Shown here: one piece after another, positions 49,736-58,476 of the stretch
Layout of the letters: each line of letters starts with the position of its first letter
Position numbering within the stretch: position 1 is the stretch's first letter
Origin: DAOUJI01 sp965197415
Lineage (GTDB): Bacteria > Chloroflexota > Dehalococcoidia > Lucifugimonadales > JAGWBF01
DNA: 64,000 nucleotides
Assembly: GCA_965197415.1 (NCBI GenBank)
Contig: OZ240207.1
Span: 248,001-312,000, forward strand
Direction: 5' to 3'
The notes under the pieces: model-generated
The model's database searches: none
Told to the model about the DNA's origin: nothing
What the model saw: the letters and a program-made list of their open reading frames with translations, nothing else
Made by a program: the position numbers and the translations under genes

Positions 49736-51013
49736 CTAGGCGTCCTCTGGGAGATTCTCTTCAGAGAGGAAATCTACTCCGAACACGTCCCTGACAGTGC
49801 GCACCCGCTCCGGGTCGGCTGTGTATCTGAGGTATCGGGTGGGGGCATGGAGCAGCTTGTTGACTATCGCTCTGGTCATGGCTTCCATGTCCCTGACGTC
49901 AGAGGGGCTGAGAGAGGGGTCCATGCGACGGATCAGCTTCTCAAGCTCCCCAGCGCGGATGTCTTCCGCCATCCGGCGTATGGCCGTGATGGTGGGCACG
50001 GTCTGAAGGGTGTTCAGGGCCTCGTCGAACCGACGCACTTCATCGGACACGATTTCCTCGGCCTTGGCGGCTTCCTGTTCCTTTTCCAACCTGTTGGCGT
50101 CTGAGATGTTTTGGAGGTCGTCCACGTCGTAGACAAGAACGTTGTTGAAGAGGGCGCATTCCGGGTCTACGTCCCTGGGCACGGCTATGTCAATCAAGTA
50201 AAGGGGTCGGTCGGGGCGGTCCGCCATGGCCTCATAGACCATCTGTGCGTCGATGACGTAGCCGGGGGCGTCGGTGGACGTGATGATAATGTCCACGTCT
50301 TTCAGCGCTTCGGGAATCATCTCGAACGCTATGGCGTGGCCGGACAAGGCTTCGGCCAACTCCACGCCGCGCTGGAAGGTGCGATTGGCGACAGACACCT
50401 CTTCGACACCGGAGTTCTTCAGGGCTCGGGCCGCAAGCTCTCCGGCTTCTCCGGCTCCGACTACCATAACCTTCAGTTGGCTCAAGTCGCTGCGGAGGTT
50501 CCTGGCCAGGTCCACGCACACCCGGCTGATGCTGAGAGCGTTTCTGCTGATGCCGGTCTGGGTCCTGACCTTCTTCCCCACCCGGAGTGCCTGGTGGAAG
50601 AGCCGGGACAACGGTTGCGGGACCGCGTCTGATTGCACCGATGCACCGAAGGCGTCCCTCACTTGGCCCAGGATTTCGCCCTCGCCCAGGATCATCGAGT
50701 CAAGCCCGGAAGCGACCCGGAAGAGATGGTGAACGCAGTCCACGGCGCGGTAGCTGTACAGGTATCGTTCTATCTCGGTGATGGAGACGCCAAAGTGGTC
50801 TGTGAGAAATTCCTCCACGGACTCGTCAATGTCGGGTTCCGTTCCCTGGGCGTATATCTCGGAACGGTTGCACGTGCAAAGAAGCACGCCGCCGCCGAAG
50901 GCGTCGTTCATTGCTTTGAGGGCGTCGGGGAGTTGGGTCTTGGGGACAGCCAACTTCTCCCGCACTTCAATGGGGGCGGTGCGGTGGTTAAGGCCCACTA
51001 CAAGGAAGTCCAA
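49736..51013 (-). CDS. hemA: Glutamyl-tRNA reductase
   Basis: This 425-aa enzyme reduces glutamyl-tRNA to glutamate-1-semialdehyde with NADPH. It has VVGLNHRTAPIEVREKL, the catalytic C48 in CTCNRSEIYA, GEGEILGQVRDAF, and the NADPH loop VVGAGEAGELAA. The C-terminal dimerisation helices are present. Translation starts at a TTG with GAGGAGG 4 bp upstream. The promoter at 51113-51142 leaves a leader of about 90 nt. Confidence 0.96.
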   Translation of the reverse strand: MDFLVVGLNHRTAPIEVREKLAVPKTQLPDALKAMNDAFGGGVLLCTCNRSEIYAQGTEPDIDESVEEFLTDHFGVSITEIERYLYSYRAVDCVHHLFRVASGLDSMILGEGEILGQVRDAFGASVQSDAVPQPLSRLFHQALRVGKKVRTQTGISRNALSISRVCVDLARNLRSDLSQLKVMVVGAGEAGELAARALKNSGVEEVSVANRTFQRGVELAEALSGHAIAFEMIPEALKDVDIIITSTDAPGYVIDAQMVYEAMADRPDRPLYLIDIAVPRDVDPECALFNNVLVYDVDDLQNISDANRLEKEQEAAKAEEIVSDEVRRFDEALNTLQTVPTITAIRRMAEDIRAGELEKLIRRMDPSLSPSDVRDMEAMTRAIVNKLLHAPTRYLRYTADPERVRTVRDVFGVDFLSEENLPEDA

Positions 51014-51112
51014 GGCGCCTCCTCTACTAGCGGGAACAACCTGTGCGTTCTGGCGGAAGAGAAATGTGTAGGTTGGGAATAAGGCATTTTTGAACGGTTA
51101 AATCCAAATCAG

Positions 51113-51142
51113 GGTATAACACAGGCGAGTCGCTGAAGTCAA
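51113..51142 (-). promoter_or_regulatory. Candidate promoter of hemA-hemL-HAD
   Basis: On the minus strand TTGACT (51137-51142), an 18-bp spacer and TATACC (51113-51118) predict a start near 51106. Confidence 0.45.
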
Positions 51143-51245
51143 TCGGATTCGCCGTTAGAGAGGCGGGCCGGGACAGCCTTCTGGGTTGAGCTGACGGAGA
51201 ACCCAGTCGCGCAGCCGAAAAGAGGCCCGGCGCTGAACCAGGTAG

Positions 51246-51265
51246 GGGCGACCGGCCGGTCGCCC
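51246..51265 (-). terminator. Perfect 20-bp palindrome after the hydrolase gene
   Basis: GGGCGACCGG and its complement CCGGTCGCCC lie 6 bp after the stop of the 51272 gene. The hairpin is strong, but no U-run follows on the minus strand. Confidence 0.5.
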
Positions 51266-51271
51266 TAGTTC

Positions 51272-52156
51272 TTAGCTAGGCGCTATGAAGGCGTGGATGG
51301 CCTTGGCCAGCTCCGCGGGTTTGTGGTAGCCGATGTCGTGGATGGTGTCCGGAATCCATTCGAAACGGCAGTCCGCAATGGCGGACTGGGCGGCGTCGGC
51401 CATGGCCATGCGGAAGGCGGTAAACTCCGGGTTGGTGTTGGCCCTGGGGCCGGCAGCAACGACCAGGGCAGGGCACTTCACCCGGTCGAACCAGGTCGAT
51501 GAGGGTTCTTCCCACATGGCGTCCAATATCTGGGAATGGGTGGAAGGCTTCAGGATGTCCGTTACTTGCCCGTCTTCCCCCACCCTTATCATCGACAGGA
51601 TGATTTCCTCCATCTTTTCGTTCCAACACTCCCTCAGGTGGTATTGCACCTTGGCTAGATACTCCTCGCGGGTCCCTCCAACGTTGCGGGGGCGGAGCCG
51701 CTGACGGAAGGCGTCGTAGGTCATCCCTGGCATTTTCCGCCAGTCGGAATATCCTCCATCTATCATGCACAGCTTGGCCGTTCGTTCCGGGTGGAGGGCA
51801 GCCATCGACAAGGCCACGAACGCGCCCCATGAATGGCCCAGGACTATGGCCTTTTCGTAGCCGAGATGGTCCAGCAGTTCCACCGCGTCTCCGGCGACGC
51901 TCCTCCAGTCGTATCCGGTTTCCGGCTGGTCCGTCTCACCGTGGCCCCTCTGGTCCGGGGCGACGCAGTGGTACGAATCCGCCAGGTAAGGCAGGACTAT
52001 GTCATACCACTTGCCGGAAGAGGCCAGGCCATGAAGACAAAGCACTACGGTGTCGTCGTACTCCGTCGGATGGGCGTTGGGGCGGCCCCAGTCCAGGTAT
52101 TTCATGCTTATCTGGGAGGTCTGGAGCCGTTTGGTTTGAGGCGCCCCTGTGTGCAT
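51272..52156 (-). CDS. Alpha/beta hydrolase
   Basis: This 294-aa protein has VVLCLHGLASSGKWYDIV (oxyanion hole), VAPDQRGHGETDQP, the nucleophile elbow GHSWGA, and the final His in PDTIHDIGYHKP. The region between Ser and the C-terminal His has a cap of helices (EEYLAKVQYHLRECW). GGAGAAGAG precedes the ATG. It belongs to the esterase/epoxide-hydrolase/C-C hydrolase group; the substrate is unknown. It is divergent from the gene at 52380. Confidence 0.85.
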   Translation of the reverse strand: MHTGAPQTKRLQTSQISMKYLDWGRPNAHPTEYDDTVVLCLHGLASSGKWYDIVLPYLADSYHCVAPDQRGHGETDQPETGYDWRSVAGDAVELLDHLGYEKAIVLGHSWGAFVALSMAALHPERTAKLCMIDGGYSDWRKMPGMTYDAFRQRLRPRNVGGTREEYLAKVQYHLRECWNEKMEEIILSMIRVGEDGQVTDILKPSTHSQILDAMWEEPSSTWFDRVKCPALVVAAGPRANTNPEFTAFRMAMADAAQSAIADCRFEWIPDTIHDIGYHKPAELAKAIHAFIAPS

Positions 52157-52379
52157 GGATTCTCTTCTCCTGAACTGTACGCCGACTATGGGTTGCCGTT
52201 GAAAGCTAAGCTCTAAGGAGCCGATGGTTGCGGACTACTGAAGGCGCACAGCGTGCTCAAAGATACTAACGGCTCTCGCTTGATGTCAAGGAGAAAACCC
52301 TGAGGTCAGCTGCGCAGAGCGCCAGGCAGCAATTACGGAATGATATATAATACGACCATATCGGCGGGAGGCTCTTGTT

Positions 52380-52553
52380 ATGGATGGAAAGTTGCGCGTC
52401 TCAAAACGGAGTGAACGGGCCCCATTGTGTAACCAGGGGTATGACTTGGATGAGATGCTGGCCGATATGAACGAAGACAATCTCCATCCAGAGCAAGACA
52501 CCGGCCCCGACCAGGGTCGTGAAGAATGGTGGGTCTGGAATAAAGGCAATTGA
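52380..52553 (+). CDS. Small MazE-tail-like protein (possible solitary antitoxin)
   Basis: This 57-aa product (DLDEMLADMNEDNLHPEQD then GPDQGREEWWVW) matches the C-terminal toxin-binding tail of MazE antitoxins, where LxELLxxI-x-P-x-N-x-H is followed by GPxxGxExW. The N-terminal SpoVT-AbrB DNA-binding domain is absent. GGGAGG lies 8 bp before the ATG and TATAAT is at 52346-52351. No mazF is adjacent. Its stop overlaps the start of the nucleotidyltransferase (TTGA), so it may act as a leader for that gene. Confidence 0.5.
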   Translation: MDGKLRVSKRSERAPLCNQGYDLDEMLADMNEDNLHPEQDTGPDQGREEWWVWNKGN

Positions 52554-53263
52554 CTTACGCACTAATCCTTGCCGGTGGCCGGGGCGAACGCCTCCGTCCA
52601 CTGACTGACTCTCTTCCTAAGCCCATGGTCCCGTTGAACGGGAAGCCCTTGCTCTGGCATCAAGTCCAATGGATGAAGGACGCGGGAGTGACCGACGTGG
52701 TGTTCCTGGCGGGATACAGGCATGAAGCCGTCATGGACTATTTTGGCGACGGCTCAGACCACGGATTCAACGCCCACTACAGCATCGAGGACAGCCCTCT
52801 GGGCACGGGCGGCGCTGTCAAGAAGGGCATGTCCCTTGTGCCTGAAACCGAGGAGTCTGTAGTCGTCACCAACGGCGACATAGTCACAGCTGAACAGCTC
52901 TCGGCGGTTATGGACAGGCATCGTAAACGCCTGCAGTTGAACCCGGACCACGCAGCCACTGTAATGGTGACTCCCTTCGTCAGTCCGTACGGGATTGTGG
53001 AGGTGAACACCGAGGACCTCATCGGGGGCTTCCGGGAGAAGGCCCAACTGCCCCACTGGATTAACGCCGGAATCTACGTTTTCTCAAGGGCAGTTCAACA
53101 GGGCTTGCCCGACGTGGGCGCACACGAGGACTCCACCTTCCCCGAATTGGCCCGGGCGGGCCTGCTGGGTGCGTTCAGATCGACCGCTTTCTGGCGGAGC
53201 GTGGACTCGCACAAAGACCTCCGGGAGGCTGAGGCCTTTTTGAGCGGCGCTGACGCGGGCTAG
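52550..53263 (+). CDS. NDP-sugar nucleotidyltransferase (mannose-1-phosphate guanylyltransferase-like)
   Basis: This 237-aa protein has the NTP-transferase signature LILAGGRGERLRPLTDSLPKP, GKPLLWHQVQWM, VVFLAGYRHEAVMDYFG, and the metal-binding VVTNGDIVT. It joins an NTP to a sugar-1-phosphate to make an activated sugar for glycans. It starts at a TTG that overlaps the small gene upstream. It has no left-handed beta-helix domain. Its stop overlaps the convergent S51 gene in CTAG. Confidence 0.82.
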   Translation: MTYALILAGGRGERLRPLTDSLPKPMVPLNGKPLLWHQVQWMKDAGVTDVVFLAGYRHEAVMDYFGDGSDHGFNAHYSIEDSPLGTGGAVKKGMSLVPETEESVVVTNGDIVTAEQLSAVMDRHRKRLQLNPDHAATVMVTPFVSPYGIVEVNTEDLIGGFREKAQLPHWINAGIYVFSRAVQQGLPDVGAHEDSTFPELARAGLLGAFRSTAFWRSVDSHKDLREAEAFLSGADAG

Positions 53264-53937
53264 GCTATCGCTGGAACGCTCTGTCCTGCGGTGTAGGAGG
53301 ACGGGGAGCCGCCGGAATATACGGTTACCTGGCCGCCTCCGATGACCGTCCACTCTCCCGCAGATATAGAGCACCCGGTCATGGAGTCCACTCCAACAAT
53401 GGTCAGGCCGTCAGGGGTCTCCGTGCCGGCAGTTTCGCCCTTGTCGGCCCTTTCGTGGTGGGGGAATATCGCGACGTTGGGGACCAGGCCCAGGCCCCCG
53501 GCCCAATTTCCAGTGCGTGGAGACCTTAGCTGGGACCCCAGGACCATCGCCCCGGCGCTGGAACCGACCACCGTGAGGTCTTCCCGTACGCCGGTTATGA
53601 TGCGGTGGAGCAGAGTGGAGCCGCGCAGCGCCGCCAGCAGGATGTCGGGGCTGCCGCCCGCAAAGTAGAGCACGGATGCGCCCCGCAGCCGGTTTACGTA
53701 TTGCGGGTCGCTGGCCTGACGCCCGTCCCGAATCATCAAGGCTTCAGCCTGCGCCCCAAGGGACGAGAAATACTCGACGCCGTTGTCGGCCGCTTTCTGT
53801 ACGCCCCCCACTGCGGCCGTGGGCACAACTATCACCCGTGGACTGTCCTTGCCTGTCGAGGCTAGGATGTTACGGTCCATTTCCTCGCAACCGCTTCGGA
53901 ACTCGTCTCCTCCCATGAGTACAATCGCACCAGCCAT
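53260..53937 (-). CDS. S51-family peptidase/cyanophycinase-like protein
   Basis: This 225-aa protein has the S51 fold: IVLMGGDEF, VIVVPTAAVG, YFAGGSPDILL, the nucleophile Ser in VVGSSAGAMVLG and His in IFPHHERADKG. Cyanophycinases and Asp dipeptidases of this family cleave Asp-rich or beta-aspartyl peptides. It is shorter than cyanophycinase and lacks a signal peptide, so a cytoplasmic dipeptidase-like role is likely. Confidence 0.83.
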   Translation of the reverse strand: MAGAIVLMGGDEFRSGCEEMDRNILASTGKDSPRVIVVPTAAVGGVQKAADNGVEYFSSLGAQAEALMIRDGRQASDPQYVNRLRGASVLYFAGGSPDILLAALRGSTLLHRIITGVREDLTVVGSSAGAMVLGSQLRSPRTGNWAGGLGLVPNVAIFPHHERADKGETAGTETPDGLTIVGVDSMTGCSISAGEWTVIGGGQVTVYSGGSPSSYTAGQSVPAIA

Positions 53938-53946
53938 CGAAACACC

Positions 53947-54810
53947 TCACGTTAGGAATTCGGCCAGAATGGCGTTGAAGGCGTCAGGGTTGTCTTCGAA
54001 CACCATGTGGCCGGCTTTGGGGACCTCTGTGCACCTGGCGTTGGGCATGTCTTTAACCATGCGGGCGGCGACCTCCGGGGAGAGTATGTCGCTCTCCTCT
54101 CCGCGTACGATGAGGGTGGGGCATGACATCGCGGCCAGCTTGGGCCACAGGTCCACGTCCGGGGCGCCTCCGCCCTTGCGCCTGTTGTCCCTGATGGCCA
54201 CGTCGTAGCGCCACACGGTCTTTCCGGGAGCGCCGCCTGGTCCGGCGGGGAGCTGCTTTGTGGCGTATCGCATGCGCCTTTGCAGAGTTTCTTCCGAAGC
54301 GTACTTTTTCTGGGGCCGGGCATATTCCATGACGGCCTCGAAAGACTCAAACTCCTCCGGCGCCGTCTCCACTTCCTTGTTTATGCGAGCCAACCCTCTG
54401 GGGTCTGAGACGGGCCCCACGTCCACCAGAACCAGCTTTTCCACCATGCTCGGATAACGGGAAGTGAACTCCATGCTGTTTCTGCCGCCCATGGAGTGGC
54501 CGATGAGATCGAACTTCTCAATGCCCAGAGCGTCGGCGAAAGTTTTGGCGTCCTCGGCGTAGGCGCCCATGGAATAGTCCCCGTCGGGGGCCCAGTCACT
54601 GTCTCCCCTGCCGCGCTGGTCCAGGACCAGAACACGCCGCCGGTTGCACAGCACGGCGGACACGTCGTCCCAGGAGTGGGCGTGGCCCCGGAAGCCGTGC
54701 AGCAGAATGACAGGCGGATCGTCGGGCGACCCCCATTCCAGATAGTGGAAATTGATTCCGTTGGCTCGCACCGTCTTGTCTATAGGTTGAGTCTGTATCG
54801 CCAAGCGCAC
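53947..54810 (-). CDS. Alpha/beta hydrolase
   Basis: This 287-aa hydrolase has VILLHGFRGHAHSWDDV, VLVLDQRGRGDSDW, the elbow GHSMGGRNSM, Asp in GEESDILSP and His in KAGHMVFEDNP, a complete triad. The start is a GTG with a weak ribosome site, so the first 15 residues are uncertain. It is a second, unrelated-by-position hydrolase to the one at 51272. The substrate is unknown. Confidence 0.84.
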   Translation of the reverse strand: MRLAIQTQPIDKTVRANGINFHYLEWGSPDDPPVILLHGFRGHAHSWDDVSAVLCNRRRVLVLDQRGRGDSDWAPDGDYSMGAYAEDAKTFADALGIEKFDLIGHSMGGRNSMEFTSRYPSMVEKLVLVDVGPVSDPRGLARINKEVETAPEEFESFEAVMEYARPQKKYASEETLQRRMRYATKQLPAGPGGAPGKTVWRYDVAIRDNRRKGGGAPDVDLWPKLAAMSCPTLIVRGEESDILSPEVAARMVKDMPNARCTEVPKAGHMVFEDNPDAFNAILAEFLT

Positions 54811-54953
54811 CTCTATGGAGAATTGATTCGCCTTATTTTATTCCAAAACCCGATTGCAATCCACTGTTTCATAGTGTCATCAAGTCCGTGACAAAGTCTC
54901 TATAAAAAGGTTCAATTGTGTGAAGGGTCCCGGGATGGCTGACTACGACGGAA

Positions 54954-54980
54954 TTGGCGTGACCTATTCGGATGTATAAT
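54954..54980 (+). promoter_or_regulatory. Candidate promoter of radC
   Basis: TTGGCG (54954-54959) and TATAAT (54975-54980) are spaced by 15 bp. The leader to the ATG is about 44 nt and contains GAGGAGAG just before the start. Confidence 0.45.
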
Positions 54981-55030
54981 TCCCAAGGCCGGAACCTGGT
55001 GCCGGTCGCTCTTTGGAGCGAGGAGAGTAA

Positions 55031-55738
55031 ATGACAGCCAACGGCGTAGGCCACTACGGCGCTCTGATAAGAGACCTGCCCACGGGCGAACGCCCGAGGG
55101 AGCGGCTGAGGGACCACGGACCTAGCCATCTTAGCAATGCCGAGCTTATCGCCATTCTGCTTCGTACGGGAGTCACCGGAGAGAATGTCCTGAACCTGTC
55201 CGTGCGACTTCTCGCCGAATACGACGGCCTTGCGGGGCTGGCCCGGGGAGACTACCGGGAACTGTGCTCTGTAAAGGGACTCAGCGACGCAAAAGTCTGC
55301 CAGCTTCTAGCCGCCCTGGAACTGGGCCGCCGTCTAGTTTCATTGCATCCGGAGGACAGAGCCGTGATTTCTGGGCCGGAGGACGTAGCCAATCTGCTGC
55401 TGGCCGACATGGCTAGGTTGGAACAGGAACACTTGAGGGTACTGCTCCTGGATTCCAAGAACCGGGTCCTGGGAATAAGCCACGTCTACATCGGTACGGT
55501 CAATTCGGCTGTGGTGCGTCCGGCGGACGTGTTCAAGCCAGCCGTGCGAGCGAATGCAGTCTCGATTGTTGCCGTACATAACCACCCGTCGGGCGACCCT
55601 ACGCCCAGCCCGGAAGACGCCTCCATTACCGCCCAGCTCAGGGAGGCCGGAGACACGCTCGGAGTCGAGCTTCTGGACCACATCGTTCTGGCAGGAGCCT
55701 CTTACGTGAGCATGAAAAATAGGGGACTGGGGTTCTGA
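55031..55738 (+). CDS. radC: RadC family protein (JAB/MPN domain)
   Basis: This 235-aa protein has the N-terminal helix-hairpin-helix part (LRDHGPSHLSNAELIAILLRTG and LCSVKGLSDAKVCQLLAALE) and the JAMM metal motif (HNHPSGDPTPSPED). It was named for DNA repair, but its biochemical role is unsettled. GAGGAGAG lies before the ATG. The rsmI gene starts 3 bp after its stop. Confidence 0.93.
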   Translation: MTANGVGHYGALIRDLPTGERPRERLRDHGPSHLSNAELIAILLRTGVTGENVLNLSVRLLAEYDGLAGLARGDYRELCSVKGLSDAKVCQLLAALELGRRLVSLHPEDRAVISGPEDVANLLLADMARLEQEHLRVLLLDSKNRVLGISHVYIGTVNSAVVRPADVFKPAVRANAVSIVAVHNHPSGDPTPSPEDASITAQLREAGDTLGVELLDHIVLAGASYVSMKNRGLGF

Positions 55739-55741
55739 GCC

Positions 55742-56559
55742 ATGCCCCGCCTGTACGTGGCCGCCACGCCCATCGGGAACCTGGAAGACATAACGTTACG
55801 GGCCCTCCGAGCATTGGAAGAATCGGGTCTGATAGCCGCCGAGGACACGAGGACTACGGCAAGGCTTCTGCGGCATTACGGGATCGAAACCCCTCTGGTG
55901 AGCTTCAACGAGCACAACCAGAAGTCCCGCACTCCTGAAATCCTGGCCAGGCTGGCGACGGAAGACGTGGCTCTCGTGACCGACGCCGGAATGCCCGGCA
56001 TCAGCGATCCGGGCTTTATCTTGTCGAGGCGGCGCGGGGCCAGGGAGCGGACGTTGTGCCGATTCCCGGACCGTCCGCGGTCACCGCCGCTGTAGCCGCC
56101 TCCGGGATCCCCAGCAGGTCCTTCCTGTTCCTGGGTTTCCTGCCCCGTCGAAGAGCTGAACGGAGACGCGCCCTGGAAGCCGTCTCGGGGGAAGAACATG
56201 CCTTGGTGATGTTCGAGGCGCCCCACCGCTTGAAAGCGTCTCTGGAGGACATGTTGGACTGTCTCGGAGACCGTGAGATGGCGGTCTGTCGTGAGATGAC
56301 CAAATTCTACGAGGAAATATTCCGTGGGACGGTTTCACAGGCGGTGGCCCATTTCAGCGAACCTAGAGGAGAAATGACTCTGGTCATCGCGCCTCCCCCT
56401 GAGGCAGAGAACGAAATCGATGACGGCGAGATCAAGGAGAGGTTGTCCGTCCTGAAGTCCGAAGGACTCCGGGCGCGTGAGGCGGTGGCACAAGTGGCGG
56501 CCGGGCTGGGAGCGTCCAAGAACCAGGTGTATCGTGTCTGGCTGGAACTCAGCGGGTGA
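55742..56559 (+). pseudogene. rsmI: rsmI (16S rRNA 2'-O-methyltransferase) with a frameshift
   Basis: RsmI methylates C1402 of 16S rRNA. The first part (LYVAATPIGNLEDITLRAL, AAEDTRTTARLLRHYG and TDAGMPGISDPGF) is in one frame and ends at 56095 after out-of-frame residues. The rest (LVEAARGQGADVVPIPGPSA, FLFLGFLPRR, FEAPHRL and VCREMTKFYEE) is in another frame to 56559. The break lies at 56011-56022, where GGCTTTAT-CTTGTC is one base short of a continuous reading. It is either a true inactivating deletion or a sequencing/assembly error. The gene is otherwise complete and full length. Confidence 0.85.
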
Positions 56560-56592
56560 AACAGACCGTTCGGGATCGAACGTTCTGCGCTC

Positions 56593-56647
56593 TTGAACCC
56601 TTGAGTCGGCGGGTCTACAATTAGAGTGCACTAGTAGAGTGCACTAG
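56593..56647 (+). promoter_or_regulatory. Promoter of metG with two tandem 13-bp repeats
   Basis: TTGAAC (56593-56598), a 17-bp spacer and TACAAT (56616-56621) form a good promoter. Directly downstream, TAGAGTGCACTAG is repeated twice without a gap (56622-56634 and 56635-56647). Each unit is a near palindrome around GTGCAC. The repeats cover the transcription start and may be an operator. Confidence 0.6.
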
Positions 56648-56691
56648 ATGGAATCGGATTTCGGGCGGCACAGATACGGTAGTTGGTATTA

Positions 56692-56717
56692 ACGGCGCCG
56701 GACGGCACTGGCGCCGT
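56692..56717 (+). promoter_or_regulatory. Leader hairpin before metG
   Basis: ACGGCGCC pairs perfectly with GGCGCCGT around a 10-nt loop, followed by ATTATTGT. It lies in a leader of about 160 nt. It could be a weak attenuator, but I find no convincing T-box sequence or S-box core. Confidence 0.4.
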
Positions 56718-56790
56718 ATTATTGTGGAACTTCGATGACCGAGCCGCTCCGGTTCGTGCCCATATTCGATAGAGAAAAGGACTCTCCCTC

Positions 56791-58476
56791 GTGTCCCAAA
56801 GAATTCTCGTAGCGGTTGCATGGCCTTACGCCAACGGTCCGCTTCATCTTGGGCATCTCGCCGGGTGCTACTTGCCCGCCGACATTTTCGCTCGCTATCA
56901 CCGCATGAAGGGGAACGACGTCCTCATGGTCTCCGGCGGGGACCAGCACGGCACGCCAATCACTCTCCGGGCCGATGAAGAAGGAAAGAGCCCCCGGGAA
57001 ATCGTAGACCGTTACCAGGCGGAGTTCCTGGACTCATGGGAGAAGATGGGCATCACCTTCGACCTCTTCACCAGCACAGGGACCGAGAACCACCGTCAGG
57101 TCGTCCACGACATCTTCTTAACCCTGCAGAACAAGGGCTACATCTACACCGACGTGATGCAGCTGCCGTACTGTCCCACCTGCTCCAGATTTCTGCCGGA
57201 CCGGTACGTAGAGGGAACGTGTCCCCACTGCAGCGCCGCCAACGCCAGGGGAGACCAGTGCGACAACTGCGGGCGCACCCTGGACCCCCAGGACCTGGTG
57301 GAGCCGGGCTGCCGCATCTGCCGCTCTACTCCGGAATTCACTTATTCCAAGCACTTCTTCTTGAGGCTCAGTGACTTCCAGGAACCTCTCTTGGAATGGG
57401 TCCGGAAGCAGGACCACTGGCGGCCGAACGTACTGAACTTCACCCGTGCCTACCTGGAGGACGGGCTCCGGGACAGGGCCATATCCAGAGACCTGGAATG
57501 GGGGGTCCCCATTCCCGTCGACGGCTACGACGAGAAACGGATCTACGTCTGGTTTGAGGCGGTGATTGGCTATCTGTCAGCTTCCAAAGAATGGAGCGAG
57601 CGCAGCGGTCAGTCCAAAAAATGGCAGGACTTCTGGACAGACCCGGAGGCCAAGTCCTACTATTTCATTGGCAAGGACAATATCCCGTTTCACTCCATAA
57701 TCTGGCCCGCCATGCTCATGGGCTACGGCGGACTGAACCTGCCCTACGACATACCGGCCAACGAGTTCCTGAGCTTGGAGAACCGGCAGTTCTCCACCAG
57801 CCGTAACTGGGCCGTATGGCTTCCCGACTATCTGGAACGGCACCCGCCCGACCCGCTGCGCTACTACCTGTCCATCAACATGCCGGAAACGGGAGACTCC
57901 GATTTCTCATGGTCGGAATACGTGCGCCGGAACAATGAGGAGTTGGTGGCCACCTACGGCAACCTGGTGAACCGAGTGCTTCGGCTGGTCCAGAGAAACT
58001 TCGACGGCGCCATACCTCAGCCTTCAGAATTAGACCCGGCCAGCCGGAACATGCTGGACGCGGCCAAAGAGGCAATGAACGCGGTGGACCAGAGTCTCAG
58101 CGTTTGCCGCTTCCGACAGGCCATCACTCAGGCCATGGGACTGGCGCACGAGGCCAACAGGTACCTGGACGGCAAAGCCCCCTGGGCCGCGGTCAGGACT
58201 GACCTGCAAGACGCCGCCCTTTCCTTGTGGACGGCTGTCAGTGTGATAAACTGCCTCAAAGTCTTGTTCAATCCCTTCCTGCCGTTCACGTCGCAGAAGC
58301 TGCACGAGATGCTGGGAATGGAAGGCAGTGTGGAGGCTCAGGGGTGGGTGTGGGAGGACACCACGACCTTCACCCCTCCCGGACAGCTTCTGAAGGAGCC
58401 GCAGCCGCTGTTCACAAAGCTGGACGATTCGGTGATCGAGCAGGAGACATCTCTGTTGGGAGAAAAAACCTCATAA
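56791..58476 (+). CDS. metG: Methionyl-tRNA synthetase
   Basis: This 561-aa class I synthetase charges tRNA-Met. It has VAWPYANGPLHLGHLAG (HIGH motif), a zinc knuckle with four CxxC-type pairs (CPTC, CPHC, CDNC, CRIC), and a KMSKS equivalent reading RQFSTSRNW, where the first Lys is Gln. The anticodon-binding domain ends without the C-terminal dimerisation (EMAP/Trbp111) domain. The start is GTG. It is followed directly by the polyprenyl synthase gene without a gap. Confidence 0.95.
   Translation: MSQRILVAVAWPYANGPLHLGHLAGCYLPADIFARYHRMKGNDVLMVSGGDQHGTPITLRADEEGKSPREIVDRYQAEFLDSWEKMGITFDLFTSTGTENHRQVVHDIFLTLQNKGYIYTDVMQLPYCPTCSRFLPDRYVEGTCPHCSAANARGDQCDNCGRTLDPQDLVEPGCRICRSTPEFTYSKHFFLRLSDFQEPLLEWVRKQDHWRPNVLNFTRAYLEDGLRDRAISRDLEWGVPIPVDGYDEKRIYVWFEAVIGYLSASKEWSERSGQSKKWQDFWTDPEAKSYYFIGKDNIPFHSIIWPAMLMGYGGLNLPYDIPANEFLSLENRQFSTSRNWAVWLPDYLERHPPDPLRYYLSINMPETGDSDFSWSEYVRRNNEELVATYGNLVNRVLRLVQRNFDGAIPQPSELDPASRNMLDAAKEAMNAVDQSLSVCRFRQAITQAMGLAHEANRYLDGKAPWAAVRTDLQDAALSLWTAVSVINCLKVLFNPFLPFTSQKLHEMLGMEGSVEAQGWVWEDTTTFTPPGQLLKEPQPLFTKLDDSVIEQETSLLGEKTS

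Noticed and set aside
56011..56022. Programmed frameshift in rsmI
   Set aside because: There is no slippery heptamer or downstream structure there, and rsmI is not known to use one. A deletion or sequencing error is simpler.
56620..56790. T-box riboswitch upstream of metG
   Set aside because: TTGGTATTAACGG only loosely recalls the T-box sequence, and no specifier loop or antiterminator pairing was found.
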